NCBI RefSeq assembly: GCF_001642805.2
Contig: NZ_CP016948.1
Span: 3,844,001-3,908,000 of the forward strand
Length of the DNA stretch: 64,000 bases
DNA from: Serratia surfactantfaciens
Lineage (GTDB): Bacteria > Pseudomonadota > Gammaproteobacteria > Enterobacterales > Enterobacteriaceae
Reading direction: 5' to 3'
Shown here: positions 45,770 through 54,101 of the stretch, piece by piece
How the letters are laid out: each line of letters opens with the position of its first letter
How positions within the stretch are numbered: position 1 is the first letter of the stretch
Made by a program: the position numbers and the translations under genes
Notes under the pieces: model-generated
The model's input: the letters and a program-made list of their open reading frames with translations, nothing else
What the model was told of the DNA's origin: nothing
The model's database searches: none

Positions 45770-46117
45770 CTATGCGTTATTATCTTTCGCAACTTCGAAG
45801 TGCACGGACAGCAAATAGGCTTCTTCGATAGGCAATGTGCCAAACTGATTCACCACTCGCTCCGCCATTTGCATGGATTCGGCAGAGATTTCGTCGAATA
45901 ACGATTTATCCACTTCCGGCAATGGCTCACCGGTTATTGAACGCAGCACCATGGCGCGAATATGCGACTCCAGCATCTGTTGCTGCACCGCATTGGTATA
46001 AATATTGTCGGCATTCAGCATCGCGGTAATATCCGCCAATACCCGAGCGGTGATCGCCCCGGCTTCGCTGACATCGGATTGTTCAATTTCTTTTATCGAA
46101 GCAGATCCATCATTCAC
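45770..46117 (-). CDS. Free-standing PRD domain protein (EF_0829/AHA_3910 type)
   Basis: 115 residues from GTG 46117, forming almost only one PTS regulation domain. Both PRD histidines are visible: H52 (LESHIRAMVLRS) and H106 (YLLSVHFEVAKD). No DNA- or RNA-binding domain is attached. It is the first gene of the operon, so it is made together with the transporter and may report phosphorylation state to the 638-residue regulator or to the transporter. RBS: AGGGGTAC about ten bases upstream. Confidence 0.82.
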   Translation of the reverse strand: MNDGSASIKEIEQSDVSEAGAITARVLADITAMLNADNIYTNAVQQQMLESHIRAMVLRSITGEPLPEVDKSLFDEISAESMQMAERVVNQFGTLPIEEAYLLSVHFEVAKDNNA

Positions 46118-46236
46118 TTTTCAGTACCCCTAGATCCCACATTAATCAGTAAGCCGTAAAGCGCATCACCTGAATAACCCGCTTTCTGTGATGTCTTTAC
46201 CCTACCCCCGCCAGGATTTTCTGTGTAGACCGGTTT

Positions 46237-46256
46237 TTTCCAGTTCGAAGTGGAAA
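46237..46256. promoter_or_regulatory. 20-base near-perfect palindrome upstream of the accessory operon
   Basis: TTTCCAGTTCGAAGTGGAAA has 9 of 10 base pairs symmetric around a TTCGAA centre. It lies about 120 bases upstream of the first operon gene on the minus strand, where an activator site for the PRD regulator would be expected. No confident -35/-10 or -24/-12 promoter was resolved between it and the start codon. Confidence 0.5.
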
Positions 46257-46540
46257 TCGAATGACGCGCGGAGATCCATTTCGCAAAACGGCGCGGCGGC
46301 GAAAAAGTAAATGAGATAACAAATACATAACCCGGCTAACCGTTTCTTTTGCCACGATTGACGATAAAAGCCTTCGTGATCGGGATCTCTTTCTTTTCTC
46401 GCCTCAACCGCCTACTATCAATAGGACAAACCGACATTACCCACACCCCCGCTCCTCTGGCGCGGGGGTGTTGCTTTGTGTTGTTTTTCCGAATTTATGG
46501 GTGCACAGACTGGCACCCTTTGATTTGACTGGAGAGTGGA
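46257..46540 (+). other. Intergenic stretch with an orphan terminator, upstream of rnk
   Basis: About 280 bases without a gene. ACACCCCCGC (46443-46452) pairs with GCGGGGGTGT (46462-46471), and TGCTTTGTGTTGTTTTT follows on the plus strand. No plus-strand gene precedes it, so it would end a short RNA or act as an attenuator in the rnk leader. A TACTAT box (46413-46418) is a possible -10, without a good -35. Confidence 0.45.
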
Positions 46541-46951
46541 ATGACCAAGCCCATCATTACTATTAATGAGCTGGATGCGGAACGCCTGGATGCGCTATTG
46601 GAACAACCGGCCTTTGCCAACACCGACGTCGCCGCTGCGCTGAACGACGAATTGGATCGCGCGGAGATCCTGCCGCCTGAGAAGATGCCGGCCAACGTGG
46701 TGACCATGAACAGCCGCGTGCGTTTTCGCGATCTGCACACCGATGAAGAGCACGTGCGCACGCTGGTCTATCCGGCATCGCTGAAAGACAGCCACGATCA
46801 GCTGTCGGTGATGGCGCCACTGGGCGCAGCGCTGCTCGGCATGCACGTCGGCAAGCAGATCTCCTGGCAATTGCCGAACGGTGAAGAAGCGCGGATTGAA
46901 GTGCTGGAATTGCTGTACCAGCCGGAAGCGGCGGGCGAATACCACCGTTAA
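46541..46951 (+). CDS. rnk: Nucleoside diphosphate kinase regulator Rnk
   Basis: 136 residues, same length as E. coli Rnk. A short N-terminal coiled coil ([13 protein letters not shown]) precedes a GreA/GreB-like C-terminal domain with [20 protein letters not shown] and [13 protein letters not shown]. Rnk binds RNA polymerase and influences ndk expression. GGAGAG precedes the ATG at good spacing. In E. coli the gene is next to rna; here it stands between two accessory cassettes. Confidence 0.95.
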   Translation: MTKPIITINELDAERLDALLEQPAFANTDVAAALNDELDRAEILPPEKMPANVVTMNSRVRFRDLHTDEEHVRTLVYPASLKDSHDQLSVMAPLGAALLGMHVGKQISWQLPNGEEARIEVLELLYQPEAAGEYHR

Positions 46952-46960
46952 GCGGTTATC

Positions 46961-46988
46961 AGGGCGGCATCCGGCCGCCCTTTCTGTC
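46961..46988. terminator. Terminator between rnk and the TauE/SafE gene
   Basis: AGGGCGGC/GCCGCCCT stem with a five-base loop followed by TTCTGTCT, between convergent genes. Confidence 0.82.
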
Positions 46989-47777
46989 TCAGAGGCAGAT
47001 GGCGATCAGCACGGCGATCAGCAGCAGTACGTAGATTTTGGCATGTAGTGCATCGCTCACCTTCGGCAAACAGCGCCTGGCAAACACGATCCCCGCAATC
47101 CCCGCCGCCACCAGCAGCCCCAGAATGTTCAGATTGACGTAGCCCAGATACTGCGGCCCGCTCATCTCGCGCCACCCCAACACGACATACATCAGCGCGC
47201 CGATCACCGCCACCGGGATCGACAACGGGTTGGCGGCGCTGACGCAATACTTCATGTCATAACCATGGCGGCGCAGCAGCGGCACGGTCATCACGCTGCC
47301 GCCCACCCCCAGCAGAGTGGCGATGCCACCGATCAGCGGCCCGCCGCCCCACAGCGTGGCGGTGGACAGTTCGGCGCGCGCCGGTTTGATCAGGAAGCCC
47401 CGGCGGAACAGACAGTCAGCGATGGTCACCGCCATATAGACCACGAACAGCCCGCGTATCACGCCGTCCGCCAACAGCGAGGAGGCGAACGCGCCCAGCG
47501 CCGCCCCGATGCCGATGAAAAAGATCAGCGGCACGATGGTTTCGCGCAGCAGGTTGCCGCTGCGCCAGTTGGTCAGGGTGGCGTAACTGGCGTTGAGGAT
47601 CATCACCGCCGTCGAGGTCGCCACCGCAATATGCATCGCCTGACCGGGCTGCTCGCCCGACGCGGAGATCAAATGATAGACAAAGGGCACCACCACAAAA
47701 CCGCCGCCGAAGCCGAACAGAATAGTGGTGATGCCGGTCAGAAAACCGGCACCCAGCACGATGAGCGTTTCAATCAT
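46989..47777 (-). CDS. TauE/SafE family membrane permease
   Basis: 262 residues from ATG 47777, about eight membrane helices, with the family repeats LGAGFLTGITTILFGFGGG and GPLIGGIATLLGVGGSVMTVPLL (split for length). Family members export sulfite, sulfoacetate or other small anions, or are uncharacterised. The frame reaches 47900, but that extension overlaps the formyltransferase gene heavily. The chosen start overlaps it by eight bases, so the permease is probably part of that pathway. Confidence 0.85.
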   Translation of the reverse strand: MIETLIVLGAGFLTGITTILFGFGGGFVVVPFVYHLISASGEQPGQAMHIAVATSTAVMILNASYATLTNWRSGNLLRETIVPLIFFIGIGAALGAFASSLLADGVIRGLFVVYMAVTIADCLFRRGFLIKPARAELSTATLWGGGPLIGGIATLLGVGGSVMTVPLLRRHGYDMKYCVSAANPLSIPVAVIGALMYVVLGWREMSGPQYLGYVNLNILGLLVAAGIAGIVFARRCLPKVSDALHAKIYVLLLIAVLIAICL

Positions 47778-48651
47778 GGCCGTGCGCCCGAACGAAGTCG
47801 TCGAACCCGGCGCAGAACTGCCCCGCCAGCGGGTGGAAACGATCGCCGACGAACAGCCCCAGATACTGCTCGCGCACGGCGTCATGGTCCACCAGCTCAA
47901 TGCCCGCCTGTTCCGCCAGCGCCAGCGTCTGCGCGTCCGGGAAGCCCCAATAGCGCGAATCGCCCTGCTTCTCCGCCGCTATCGCTTCGCTGTGCTCCGC
48001 CCGCATCAGCTGGCGCGCCAGGAAGCCGCCGCTCTGCACGCCCAGCAGCATCATATTTTCCAGGAACGACAGGTCGTGACGCAGCTCGGCAGGCAAGCGG
48101 GCGAGCACCGGCCCCGCGTCCCAGTGCTCATCCATTTCATGCAGCGTCACCGCACAATCCTTGTCACCGTTCATCATCGCCCGGAACAGCGTCATCACCC
48201 CGCGATAGCGCGGCAAATCCCCCGGATGCAGGTTCCACAGCAGCTTGCCGCGTCGGCTGAAGGCGCGCACATAGTCAGCGGAAAATTTCTGATAACAACG
48301 CAGGGAGATCACCCCGTCCATATGCCCGAGGCTGCTGATAAACGTGGCGTCGTTGATGTCGAGAACGCGATGCGCTTTTACCCCGGCGGCGGCCAGGAAC
48401 AGGGCCGGCGGCTGATAGGCGCCCTCGCAGGCGCCGGCGTTGCGGCCAACGAACGGAAACACGAAATCATTCAGCACTTCGCGCTCATACAACCCCAGTC
48501 GGCGAACCGCCGGCTCCTGTGTGCGTCCGGCGCTTTTCGCCAGGGGGAAATACACCGTAAAAGCACAGTCGTCCTTCAGGGCGGCGATCAGATCCTGGCA
48601 CACCAGCCAGGAGAAAATGTCGTTGCCGACAAAGAGCGCTACGTTTTTCAT
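47770..48651 (-). CDS. Formyltransferase-family protein
   Basis: 293 residues with a formyl_trans_N fold. The catalytic set of the Fmt/PurN family is present: N140 and H142 in WNLHPGDLPRYRG, and D178 in HWDAGPVL. It should use 10-formyl-tetrahydrofolate to formylate an amine or hydroxylamine; the substrate is unknown. It lacks the tRNA-binding C-terminal domain expected of Fmt. It overlaps the FAD-enzyme gene by four bases (ATGA). Confidence 0.83.
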   Translation of the reverse strand: MKNVALFVGNDIFSWLVCQDLIAALKDDCAFTVYFPLAKSAGRTQEPAVRRLGLYEREVLNDFVFPFVGRNAGACEGAYQPPALFLAAAGVKAHRVLDINDATFISSLGHMDGVISLRCYQKFSADYVRAFSRRGKLLWNLHPGDLPRYRGVMTLFRAMMNGDKDCAVTLHEMDEHWDAGPVLARLPAELRHDLSFLENMMLLGVQSGGFLARQLMRAEHSEAIAAEKQGDSRYWGFPDAQTLALAEQAGIELVDHDAVREQYLGLFVGDRFHPLAGQFCAGFDDFVRAHGHD

Positions 48652-50102
48652 ACTTCAGCCTTCTTTGCATTGAAAATAGGGTTATTGAACACGATCTTGC
48701 TGATATCCCGCGTGATGGATTCCATCGCCGAGGTGTAGAAAAGGTCGCCCTTGGCGGGCGCGCCGAGCGAGTAAAGATGCTGCTCGCGACCGCGGCGGTC
48801 CGCGATTTTCAGCGTATGCGGGTCGCACTTCACGCCGCCGAACAGGTTCTCCTGCACCAGCCCATCCTCCAGCAGCTGATGGCTCAGGCGATTGGGCGGC
48901 AGTTGATAAGAGGGTGTGGTGCAGTTGAACAGGTATTGCGTATGCACCCGAGCATCATGGCAACGCAGGATAAACCCGTCCGCTCCCTTGCTGATATCCG
49001 CCAGGCCGCCACAGACGCGCAGACGCTGGCTCTCCAGGGCCGCCGCGATCTTGTTGGCGTTTTTGATCGGCATGGCGTGCCGATTGCGCATCCAGGAGGA
49101 GTTGTAAAAACGCATGAAGACCTGCCGGTTATGAGCATCCATCTTGACCCAGGCAGCGCAGACTGTCGGATGGATCGCCGCCAGATAGCTGCAGATATGT
49201 TCCCGGGCAAAGCGCGCCCGATCGAGGCTGTCCGCCAGATCGCGATAACAGTCGCGCCTTTCCCCCAGCGCCGAAAGCACCACCAACCGCTCCGGCCCCG
49301 GATAGTGACGCGCCAGCGCGGCGTTGATCGCATGCACCAGCTGATGCGCATCAATAAAATCATTGCCGGCGACAAAGCGCCGCAGCTCCGTCACAAACGA
49401 TTCCGGCGGCGGACGCATCAGCGCCGGCTGCACGCTGGGGAACAGACCGGAACGCGACAGGGCACAGATATCGGTCGCCCCCAAACGCTCCATAAGTTCA
49501 ACGATGGCGTCGATCGCCGTCAGGCTGCAGCCGATGACACCGATGGCCGAGTAAGGGTTGATCGGCGGCAGCTCCTGATGCGCCTGATAAGCGATCACCC
49601 CGTCCACCGGATAGAGACATTCCGGCGGGTTGTGCCCCGAACACAGCACCAGCGCGTTCATCTGTTCGACGGCGCCGCAGGCGGTGGTCAGCCGATAGCC
49701 CGCCTCGTGCGGCGCGATGGCGTTCACTTCGGCGGTCACGAAATTCAATATCACGTTACTGTCCGCCGCCATATACATTGTCATGTCGCGAATAAAATCG
49801 AGATATTCCCGATATAGCCAGCGCGGCGGATAACGATCCTGACAAAATTGCGGAAAATGCATGGCGATCCAATCGACGAAATGCGCTTCGTCGAAAATAT
49901 CCGCCGACATATTTTCCGGCGTCATATTTAATATATGGCTGTCAAAATCGCTGCTGTATGCCATCCCGCCCTTGAAGCCCTGCTTGTCGAAAACCGTCAG
50001 GGAAAGCGGTCTTTTGCAATGATTAACCGACTTATTTTTTATAAAGTTATAGGCAAAAGAGATCCCGGCGGCTCCGCCGCCAATCACACCGAACTTATAC
50101 AT
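48648..50102 (-). CDS. FAD/NAD(P)-binding oxidoreductase
   Basis: 484 residues. The N-terminal FAD motif is GVIGGGAAGISFAYNF (G8-G10-G13); a second dinucleotide motif, IGVIGCSLTAIDAIVELM, lies near residues 185-205. It resembles the FAD_NAD_binding_9 / HI0933-like group of uncharacterised enzymes and is not a clear ornithine N-hydroxylase. The 5' third and upstream region are AT-richer than the surroundings, which may mark transfer. It is first in a three-gene operon and divergent from the AraC-type regulator. Confidence 0.8.
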   Translation of the reverse strand: MYKFGVIGGGAAGISFAYNFIKNKSVNHCKRPLSLTVFDKQGFKGGMAYSSDFDSHILNMTPENMSADIFDEAHFVDWIAMHFPQFCQDRYPPRWLYREYLDFIRDMTMYMAADSNVILNFVTAEVNAIAPHEAGYRLTTACGAVEQMNALVLCSGHNPPECLYPVDGVIAYQAHQELPPINPYSAIGVIGCSLTAIDAIVELMERLGATDICALSRSGLFPSVQPALMRPPPESFVTELRRFVAGNDFIDAHQLVHAINAALARHYPGPERLVVLSALGERRDCYRDLADSLDRARFAREHICSYLAAIHPTVCAAWVKMDAHNRQVFMRFYNSSWMRNRHAMPIKNANKIAAALESQRLRVCGGLADISKGADGFILRCHDARVHTQYLFNCTTPSYQLPPNRLSHQLLEDGLVQENLFGGVKCDPHTLKIADRRGREQHLYSLGAPAKGDLFYTSAMESITRDISKIVFNNPIFNAKKAEV

Positions 50103-50385
50103 GAAATATCACCTTATAGTCATTTAACTGCGCTAAGAACTATTGCTTCAGGTGTTGGAATAAAAAGACGCTTTATTCCTTATTAACTTCTTGTATTGCG
50201 AGAACGAGAACGCTCGTCCCACCCCGGTGTGAAAACTTGCACGGGCTTCCTGGCCGATAAAATAACGGCGCCCCGGACAAGCATTATTTTTCTGCCCCGA
50301 TAGTAGAACCCGGGGAGCTGGCTTGCTTTATATGAAGGGCCAACTATCATTGCGTTTCGGCCAATCTGCTCGCCAAAGGGGATAC

Positions 50386-51168
50386 ATGCGCAATGTTCGC
50401 ATTGATGACTTCGACCATGTAGCGCGCGCGGTGATCGCCATCGGTACCGACTATCCGCCGGGGCATCTGCTGCCGATGCACAGCCACCGGCGCGCGCAGT
50501 TGCTGTACGGCGCCACCGGCGTGATGCACGTTTTCACGCAGCAAGGCAATTGGGTGGTCCCGCCACAGCACGCGGTGTGGCTGCCGCCGCAGATGCCGCA
50601 CGCGGTGAGGATGGTCGGCGTCACCACTCGCAGCCTGTACCTCGAACCCGGCGCCTTGTCCGCCGCACAGCCTCAGGTATGCCAGGTGGTCAGCGTCACC
50701 CCGCTGATGCGCCAGCTGTTGATGGCGGCGGTGGATATGCCGCTGGAGTATGAGCAAGCGGGACGCGACGGGGCGCTGGCGACCCTGCTGCTGCACGAGC
50801 TGGCCCGGCTGCAGCCCTTGCCGCTGCATATCCCGCTGCCCGCCGATCCGCGGCTCGGCGAGCTGTGCCACGCCTTTTTGCAGCATCCCGACGCCCACGA
50901 CTCCGCGCAGCAGTGGGCCCCGCGTCTGTACATGAGCATTCGCACCTTCAGCCGCTTCTTTCGCGCGCAGACCGGTATGCCGTTTTCGCAATGGCGCCAG
51001 CGCGCCTGCGTGGTGCTGGCGCTGGCGCTGCTGGCGGAAGGGTGCAGCGTGACGCAGGTGGCGATGGAGATGGGGTATGACAGCAGCGCGGCGTTTTCAA
51101 CCATGTTTCGCCGCGTGCTGGGGCAGGCGCCCTCTGCCTATCTGACGGAGGATGGGCGCGAGGGTTGA
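50386..51168 (+). CDS. AraC-family transcriptional regulator with cupin domain
   Basis: 260 residues from ATG 50386. An N-terminal cupin-like sensor (HSHRRAQLLYGATGVMHVFT, WVVPPQHAVWLPPQMPHAV) is followed by two HTH motifs (LYMSIRTFSRFFRAQTGMPFSQW and VTQVAMEMGYDSSAAFSTMFRR, given in part). It resembles the NimR/YdeO-like group that often controls adjacent efflux or metabolic genes. It is divergent from the FAD-enzyme operon and probably controls it. An in-frame ATG at 50323 is possible but has no better RBS. Confidence 0.85.
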   Translation: MRNVRIDDFDHVARAVIAIGTDYPPGHLLPMHSHRRAQLLYGATGVMHVFTQQGNWVVPPQHAVWLPPQMPHAVRMVGVTTRSLYLEPGALSAAQPQVCQVVSVTPLMRQLLMAAVDMPLEYEQAGRDGALATLLLHELARLQPLPLHIPLPADPRLGELCHAFLQHPDAHDSAQQWAPRLYMSIRTFSRFFRAQTGMPFSQWRQRACVVLALALLAEGCSVTQVAMEMGYDSSAAFSTMFRRVLGQAPSAYLTEDGREG

Positions 51169-51172
51169 CGGA

Positions 51173-51559
51173 TTAGCGGAATTTCTTGTGGTTGGCGTCG
51201 CGGGTCTGCTTGAAGCCCTGCGCCACTTGCTTCGCTTCGGCGACTTTGCCTTGACTGGCCAGCGCCAATGCCTGATCGATCTGGCCGATCAGGGTATCCA
51301 ATCCGCGATGAAAATCTTGCATTTCCGGGCTGTCGGCGGCTTTGTCCTCCAGCTTCGGCGGGGTGCCTAGTTTGGCATCCTGCGCCGCCGCGCGCATGTT
51401 CTGCAGGCTTTGTTTGAGGGTGGCGGCGGAGTCGGTATTCAGCACCGTTTTGTAGTTTTCCGCCAGGGTGTCCATATCGTCGCCGAGATCGGCGGCGACC
51501 GCCAGCGAACTGGCCGCCAGCAGCGCCAACGCCGCCAGCGCTTTCAGGGTATTCTGCAT
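51173..51559 (-). CDS. cybC: Soluble cytochrome b562
   Basis: 128 residues: signal peptide (about 22) and a four-helix bundle. The haem ligands align with Met7 (DDMDTL) and His102 (DANHKKF) of mature E. coli cytochrome b562. It is a periplasmic electron carrier of uncertain physiological role. It lies next to pmbA as in E. coli and is convergent with the AraC gene only four bases away. Confidence 0.95.
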   Translation of the reverse strand: MQNTLKALAALALLAASSLAVAADLGDDMDTLAENYKTVLNTDSAATLKQSLQNMRAAAQDAKLGTPPKLEDKAADSPEMQDFHRGLDTLIGQIDQALALASQGKVAEAKQVAQGFKQTRDANHKKFR

Positions 51560-51665
51560 GTTTGCTCACCTTCCAGTTATTGTTTTAATTAACCCACCGT
51601 TACCATAGGCAAGGCCGGGCGAAATCGAAACCGGAGATTTGTAAGCAAGGTTGAGACAGGATAAT

Positions 51666-51691
51666 GCGCAGCCGGCGGGCGCCGGCTGCGC
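51666..51691. terminator. Hairpin after pmbA
   Basis: GCGCAGCCGGC/GCCGGCTGCGC, an 11-base-pair perfect stem with a four-base loop directly downstream of pmbA. On the minus strand ATTATCCT follows, a weak T-tract. Confidence 0.65.
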
Positions 51692-51697
51692 TGGGGA

Positions 51698-53038
51698 TCA
51701 CTGGCCGGCGATCTTCATTTCCGGCAACAGCACCGAACCGCACTGGATATTGCTGCGGGTTTCGATATCGCTGCCAACGCTGACGATGTTGCGCAGCATG
51801 TCTTTCAGGTTGCCGGCGATGGTGATCTCGCTGACCGGATATTGGATTTCGCCGTTTTCCACCCAGAAACCGGCGGCGCCGCGCGAGTAATCGCCGGTGA
51901 CGCCGCTGACGCCCTGCCCCATCAACTCGGTGACTACCAGGCCGGTGCCAAGCTGTTTCAGCATGCCGGCAAAGTCGGCGCCCTGCCCGGCAATGCGCCA
52001 GTTATGGATGCCGCCGGCATGGCCGGTGCTGTGCAGGCCCAGCTTGCGCGCCGAATAGCTGGTCATCAGCCAGGTCTGCAGCACGCCGTCCTTGACGATA
52101 TCACGCCGTTGGGTGCGCACGCCTTCGCTGTCGAACGGCGTCGACGCCAGCCCTTTCAACAGATGCGGATGCTCCTCGACGGTCAGCCACGCCGGCAGGA
52201 TCTGCTTGCCGAGCGAGTCCAGCAGGAAGGTGGATTTGCGATAAACGCTGCTGCCGCTGATGGCGCCCACCAGATGGCCGAACAGCCCAGTGGCCACCTC
52301 GGAAGCGAACAGCACCGGCGCCTTCATGGTCGACAGTTTGCGCGGCGCGAGACGCGCCAGCGTGCGGCGGGCGCACTCCTGACCCACCCACTCAGGGCTT
52401 TGCAGATCGCCCATCGCCCGGCCGATGGTGTAAGCGTAATCCCGCTCCATGTCGCCGTCCTGCTCCGCGATGACGCAGCTGGACAGCGAGTGACGGCTGG
52501 AACAGTAGCTTTGCAGCATGCCGTGGCTGTTGCCGAACACCTTGATGCCGTAGTGGCTGTTGAAGCTGCCGCCTTCGGTGTTGGTGATGCGCTTGTCCGC
52601 CGCCAGCGAAGCCTGCTCGGCGCGCGCCGCCAGCTCGATGCCGCGATCGGCGTCCAGTTCGATCGGGTGGAACAGATCGAGATCCGGCGCCTCAAACGCC
52701 AGCAACTCTTTCTCCGCCGGGCCGGCGCAAGGATCTTCCGAGGTGTAGCGCGCGATGTCCAACGCCGCCTGCACGGTGCGGGCGATGGCGTCCGGGCTGA
52801 GATCGGTGGATGAGGCGCTGCCTTTGCGTTGGCGGTGATACACGGTAATGCCCAGCGCGCCATCGCTGTTGAACTCGACGTTTTCCACTTCGCCGAAGCG
52901 AGTGCTGACGCTGATGCCGGTCGATTTGGTGACCGCGACTTCCGCCGCGTCGGAACCGGCGCGGGCCAGCTCCAGCGCCTGAGAAACGGCCTGTTCCAGC
53001 GCCTTGCGCTGTTCTGCAACTTGAGTGACTACTTTCAT
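51698..53038 (-). CDS. pmbA: Metalloprotease PmbA (TldE)
   Basis: 446 residues, very close to E. coli PmbA/TldE, the non-catalytic partner of the TldD zinc protease that matures microcin B17 and degrades CcdA. Motifs GFFGHL-type [23 protein letters not shown] and [19 protein letters not shown] (in part) are present. ATG 53038 ([14 protein letters not shown]) fits; the frame is open to 53170. Divergent from darP. Confidence 0.97.
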   Translation of the reverse strand: MKVVTQVAEQRKALEQAVSQALELARAGSDAAEVAVTKSTGISVSTRFGEVENVEFNSDGALGITVYHRQRKGSASSTDLSPDAIARTVQAALDIARYTSEDPCAGPAEKELLAFEAPDLDLFHPIELDADRGIELAARAEQASLAADKRITNTEGGSFNSHYGIKVFGNSHGMLQSYCSSRHSLSSCVIAEQDGDMERDYAYTIGRAMGDLQSPEWVGQECARRTLARLAPRKLSTMKAPVLFASEVATGLFGHLVGAISGSSVYRKSTFLLDSLGKQILPAWLTVEEHPHLLKGLASTPFDSEGVRTQRRDIVKDGVLQTWLMTSYSARKLGLHSTGHAGGIHNWRIAGQGADFAGMLKQLGTGLVVTELMGQGVSGVTGDYSRGAAGFWVENGEIQYPVSEITIAGNLKDMLRNIVSVGSDIETRSNIQCGSVLLPEMKIAGQ

Positions 53039-53217
53039 CAATCTGCCATAATTAATCAGAAAATCGTTGAGAAAAGTGCCGGAGCGGCGTAGTTGTGCAC
53101 GCGAGGCGGCGCGCAAAAATCCTGAGATCTCTGCCGTTGAGTCTAACAGGAACCGCGTTGAATTTCGCATAAAGCCGGCAACCTGTTAGGATTAGCCTCT
53201 TTTTAACGGAGCCTACC

Positions 53218-53766
53218 ATGAACAAACAGCCTGAAGACTGGCTCGACGATGTCCCGGAGAATGAAAACGAGGACGATGACGAGATTATCTGGGTCAGTAA
53301 AAGTGAAATTAAACGTGATGCCGAAGCGCTGAAAGACCTGGGGGCCGAAATGGTCGATCTGGGCAAAAACGCGCTGGACCGCATTCCGTTGGACGAAGAT
53401 TTGCGCGCCGCCATCGAGCTGGCGCAAAAGATCAAGAAAGAAGGCCGTCGCCGTCAGCTGCAGCTGATCGGCAAGATGCTGCGCGCCCGCGATATCGAGC
53501 CGATCCAGACCGCTCTCGACAAGCTGAAAAACCGCCACAACCAGCAGGTTTCGCTGTTCCATAAGCTGGAAGCGCTGCGCGACCGCCTGGTGGAAGAAGG
53601 CGATGACGCTATCCCGTCGATCCTGGATCTGTACCCGGCCGCCGATCGCCAACAGCTGCGTTCACTGGTGCGCAACGCGCAGAAAGAGAAGGCCGCCAAC
53701 AAGCCGCCTAAGGCTTACCGCCAGATCTTCCAATACCTGCGCGAACTGGCCGAAGCGGCCGACTAA
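53218..53766 (+). CDS. darP: Ribosome-associated protein DarP (YjgA)
   Basis: 182 residues, highly charged and helical, ending [16 protein letters not shown]. YjgA/DarP binds 50S precursors and supports late assembly of the large subunit. Its position divergent from pmbA is the same as in E. coli. Confidence 0.96.
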   Translation: MNKQPEDWLDDVPENENEDDDEIIWVSKSEIKRDAEALKDLGAEMVDLGKNALDRIPLDEDLRAAIELAQKIKKEGRRRQLQLIGKMLRARDIEPIQTALDKLKNRHNQQVSLFHKLEALRDRLVEEGDDAIPSILDLYPAADRQQLRSLVRNAQKEKAANKPPKAYRQIFQYLRELAEAAD

Positions 53767-53782
53767 GCGCCGCCGCCATCCC

Positions 53783-53803
53783 GGGATGAACCCGTTTCAT
53801 CCC
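53783..53803. terminator. Hairpin between darP and barstar gene
   Basis: GGGATGAA/TTCATCCC with a five-base loop; it overlaps the barstar stop codon. No clear T-run, so it is a weak bidirectional terminator at best. Confidence 0.5.
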
Positions 53804-54096
53804 CGGTGATGCGCCGGTTCGCCGCTGCTTTCGCGGATATTGAAACGCAGGCTGCCTTCCAGCTCTTCTTCCGCCTCTTCAAACAGCAGAATGATCGCGC
53901 CGAAACGACGCTTGCTGCGGGCATTCAGGTGGGTGAACTCGATTTCCACCGGCAAACCGATATCGCCGGTCACCACGTCCCACAGCGCGTCGAGGTTGGC
54001 GCCAAACTCCTCGTTCAGCGCAAACTTGTGCGCGAAATCGCGGTAGAAGGCCGGCACATCCTGGATCTGCTCAAAATCAAACTCTACTTTTGCCAT
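53797..54096 (-). CDS. Barstar-family ribonuclease inhibitor
   Basis: 99 residues from ATG 54096. The inhibitory helix of barstar is conserved: FGANLDALWDVVTG, with D36, W39 and D40 at the positions that fill the barnase active site. It is cytoplasmic and should neutralise the ribonuclease encoded just upstream (five-base gap), so the pair is cotranscribed, with the nuclease first. The longer frame to 54225 runs inside the nuclease gene. Confidence 0.9.
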   Translation of the reverse strand: MAKVEFDFEQIQDVPAFYRDFAHKFALNEEFGANLDALWDVVTGDIGLPVEIEFTHLNARSKRRFGAIILLFEEAEEELEGSLRFNIRESSGEPAHHRG

Positions 54097-54101
54097 CAAA
54101 C

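Noticed and set aside
46541..46951. First read as RraB
   Set aside because: The sequence (GreA/B-like C-terminus, 136 aa) matches Rnk, not RraB.
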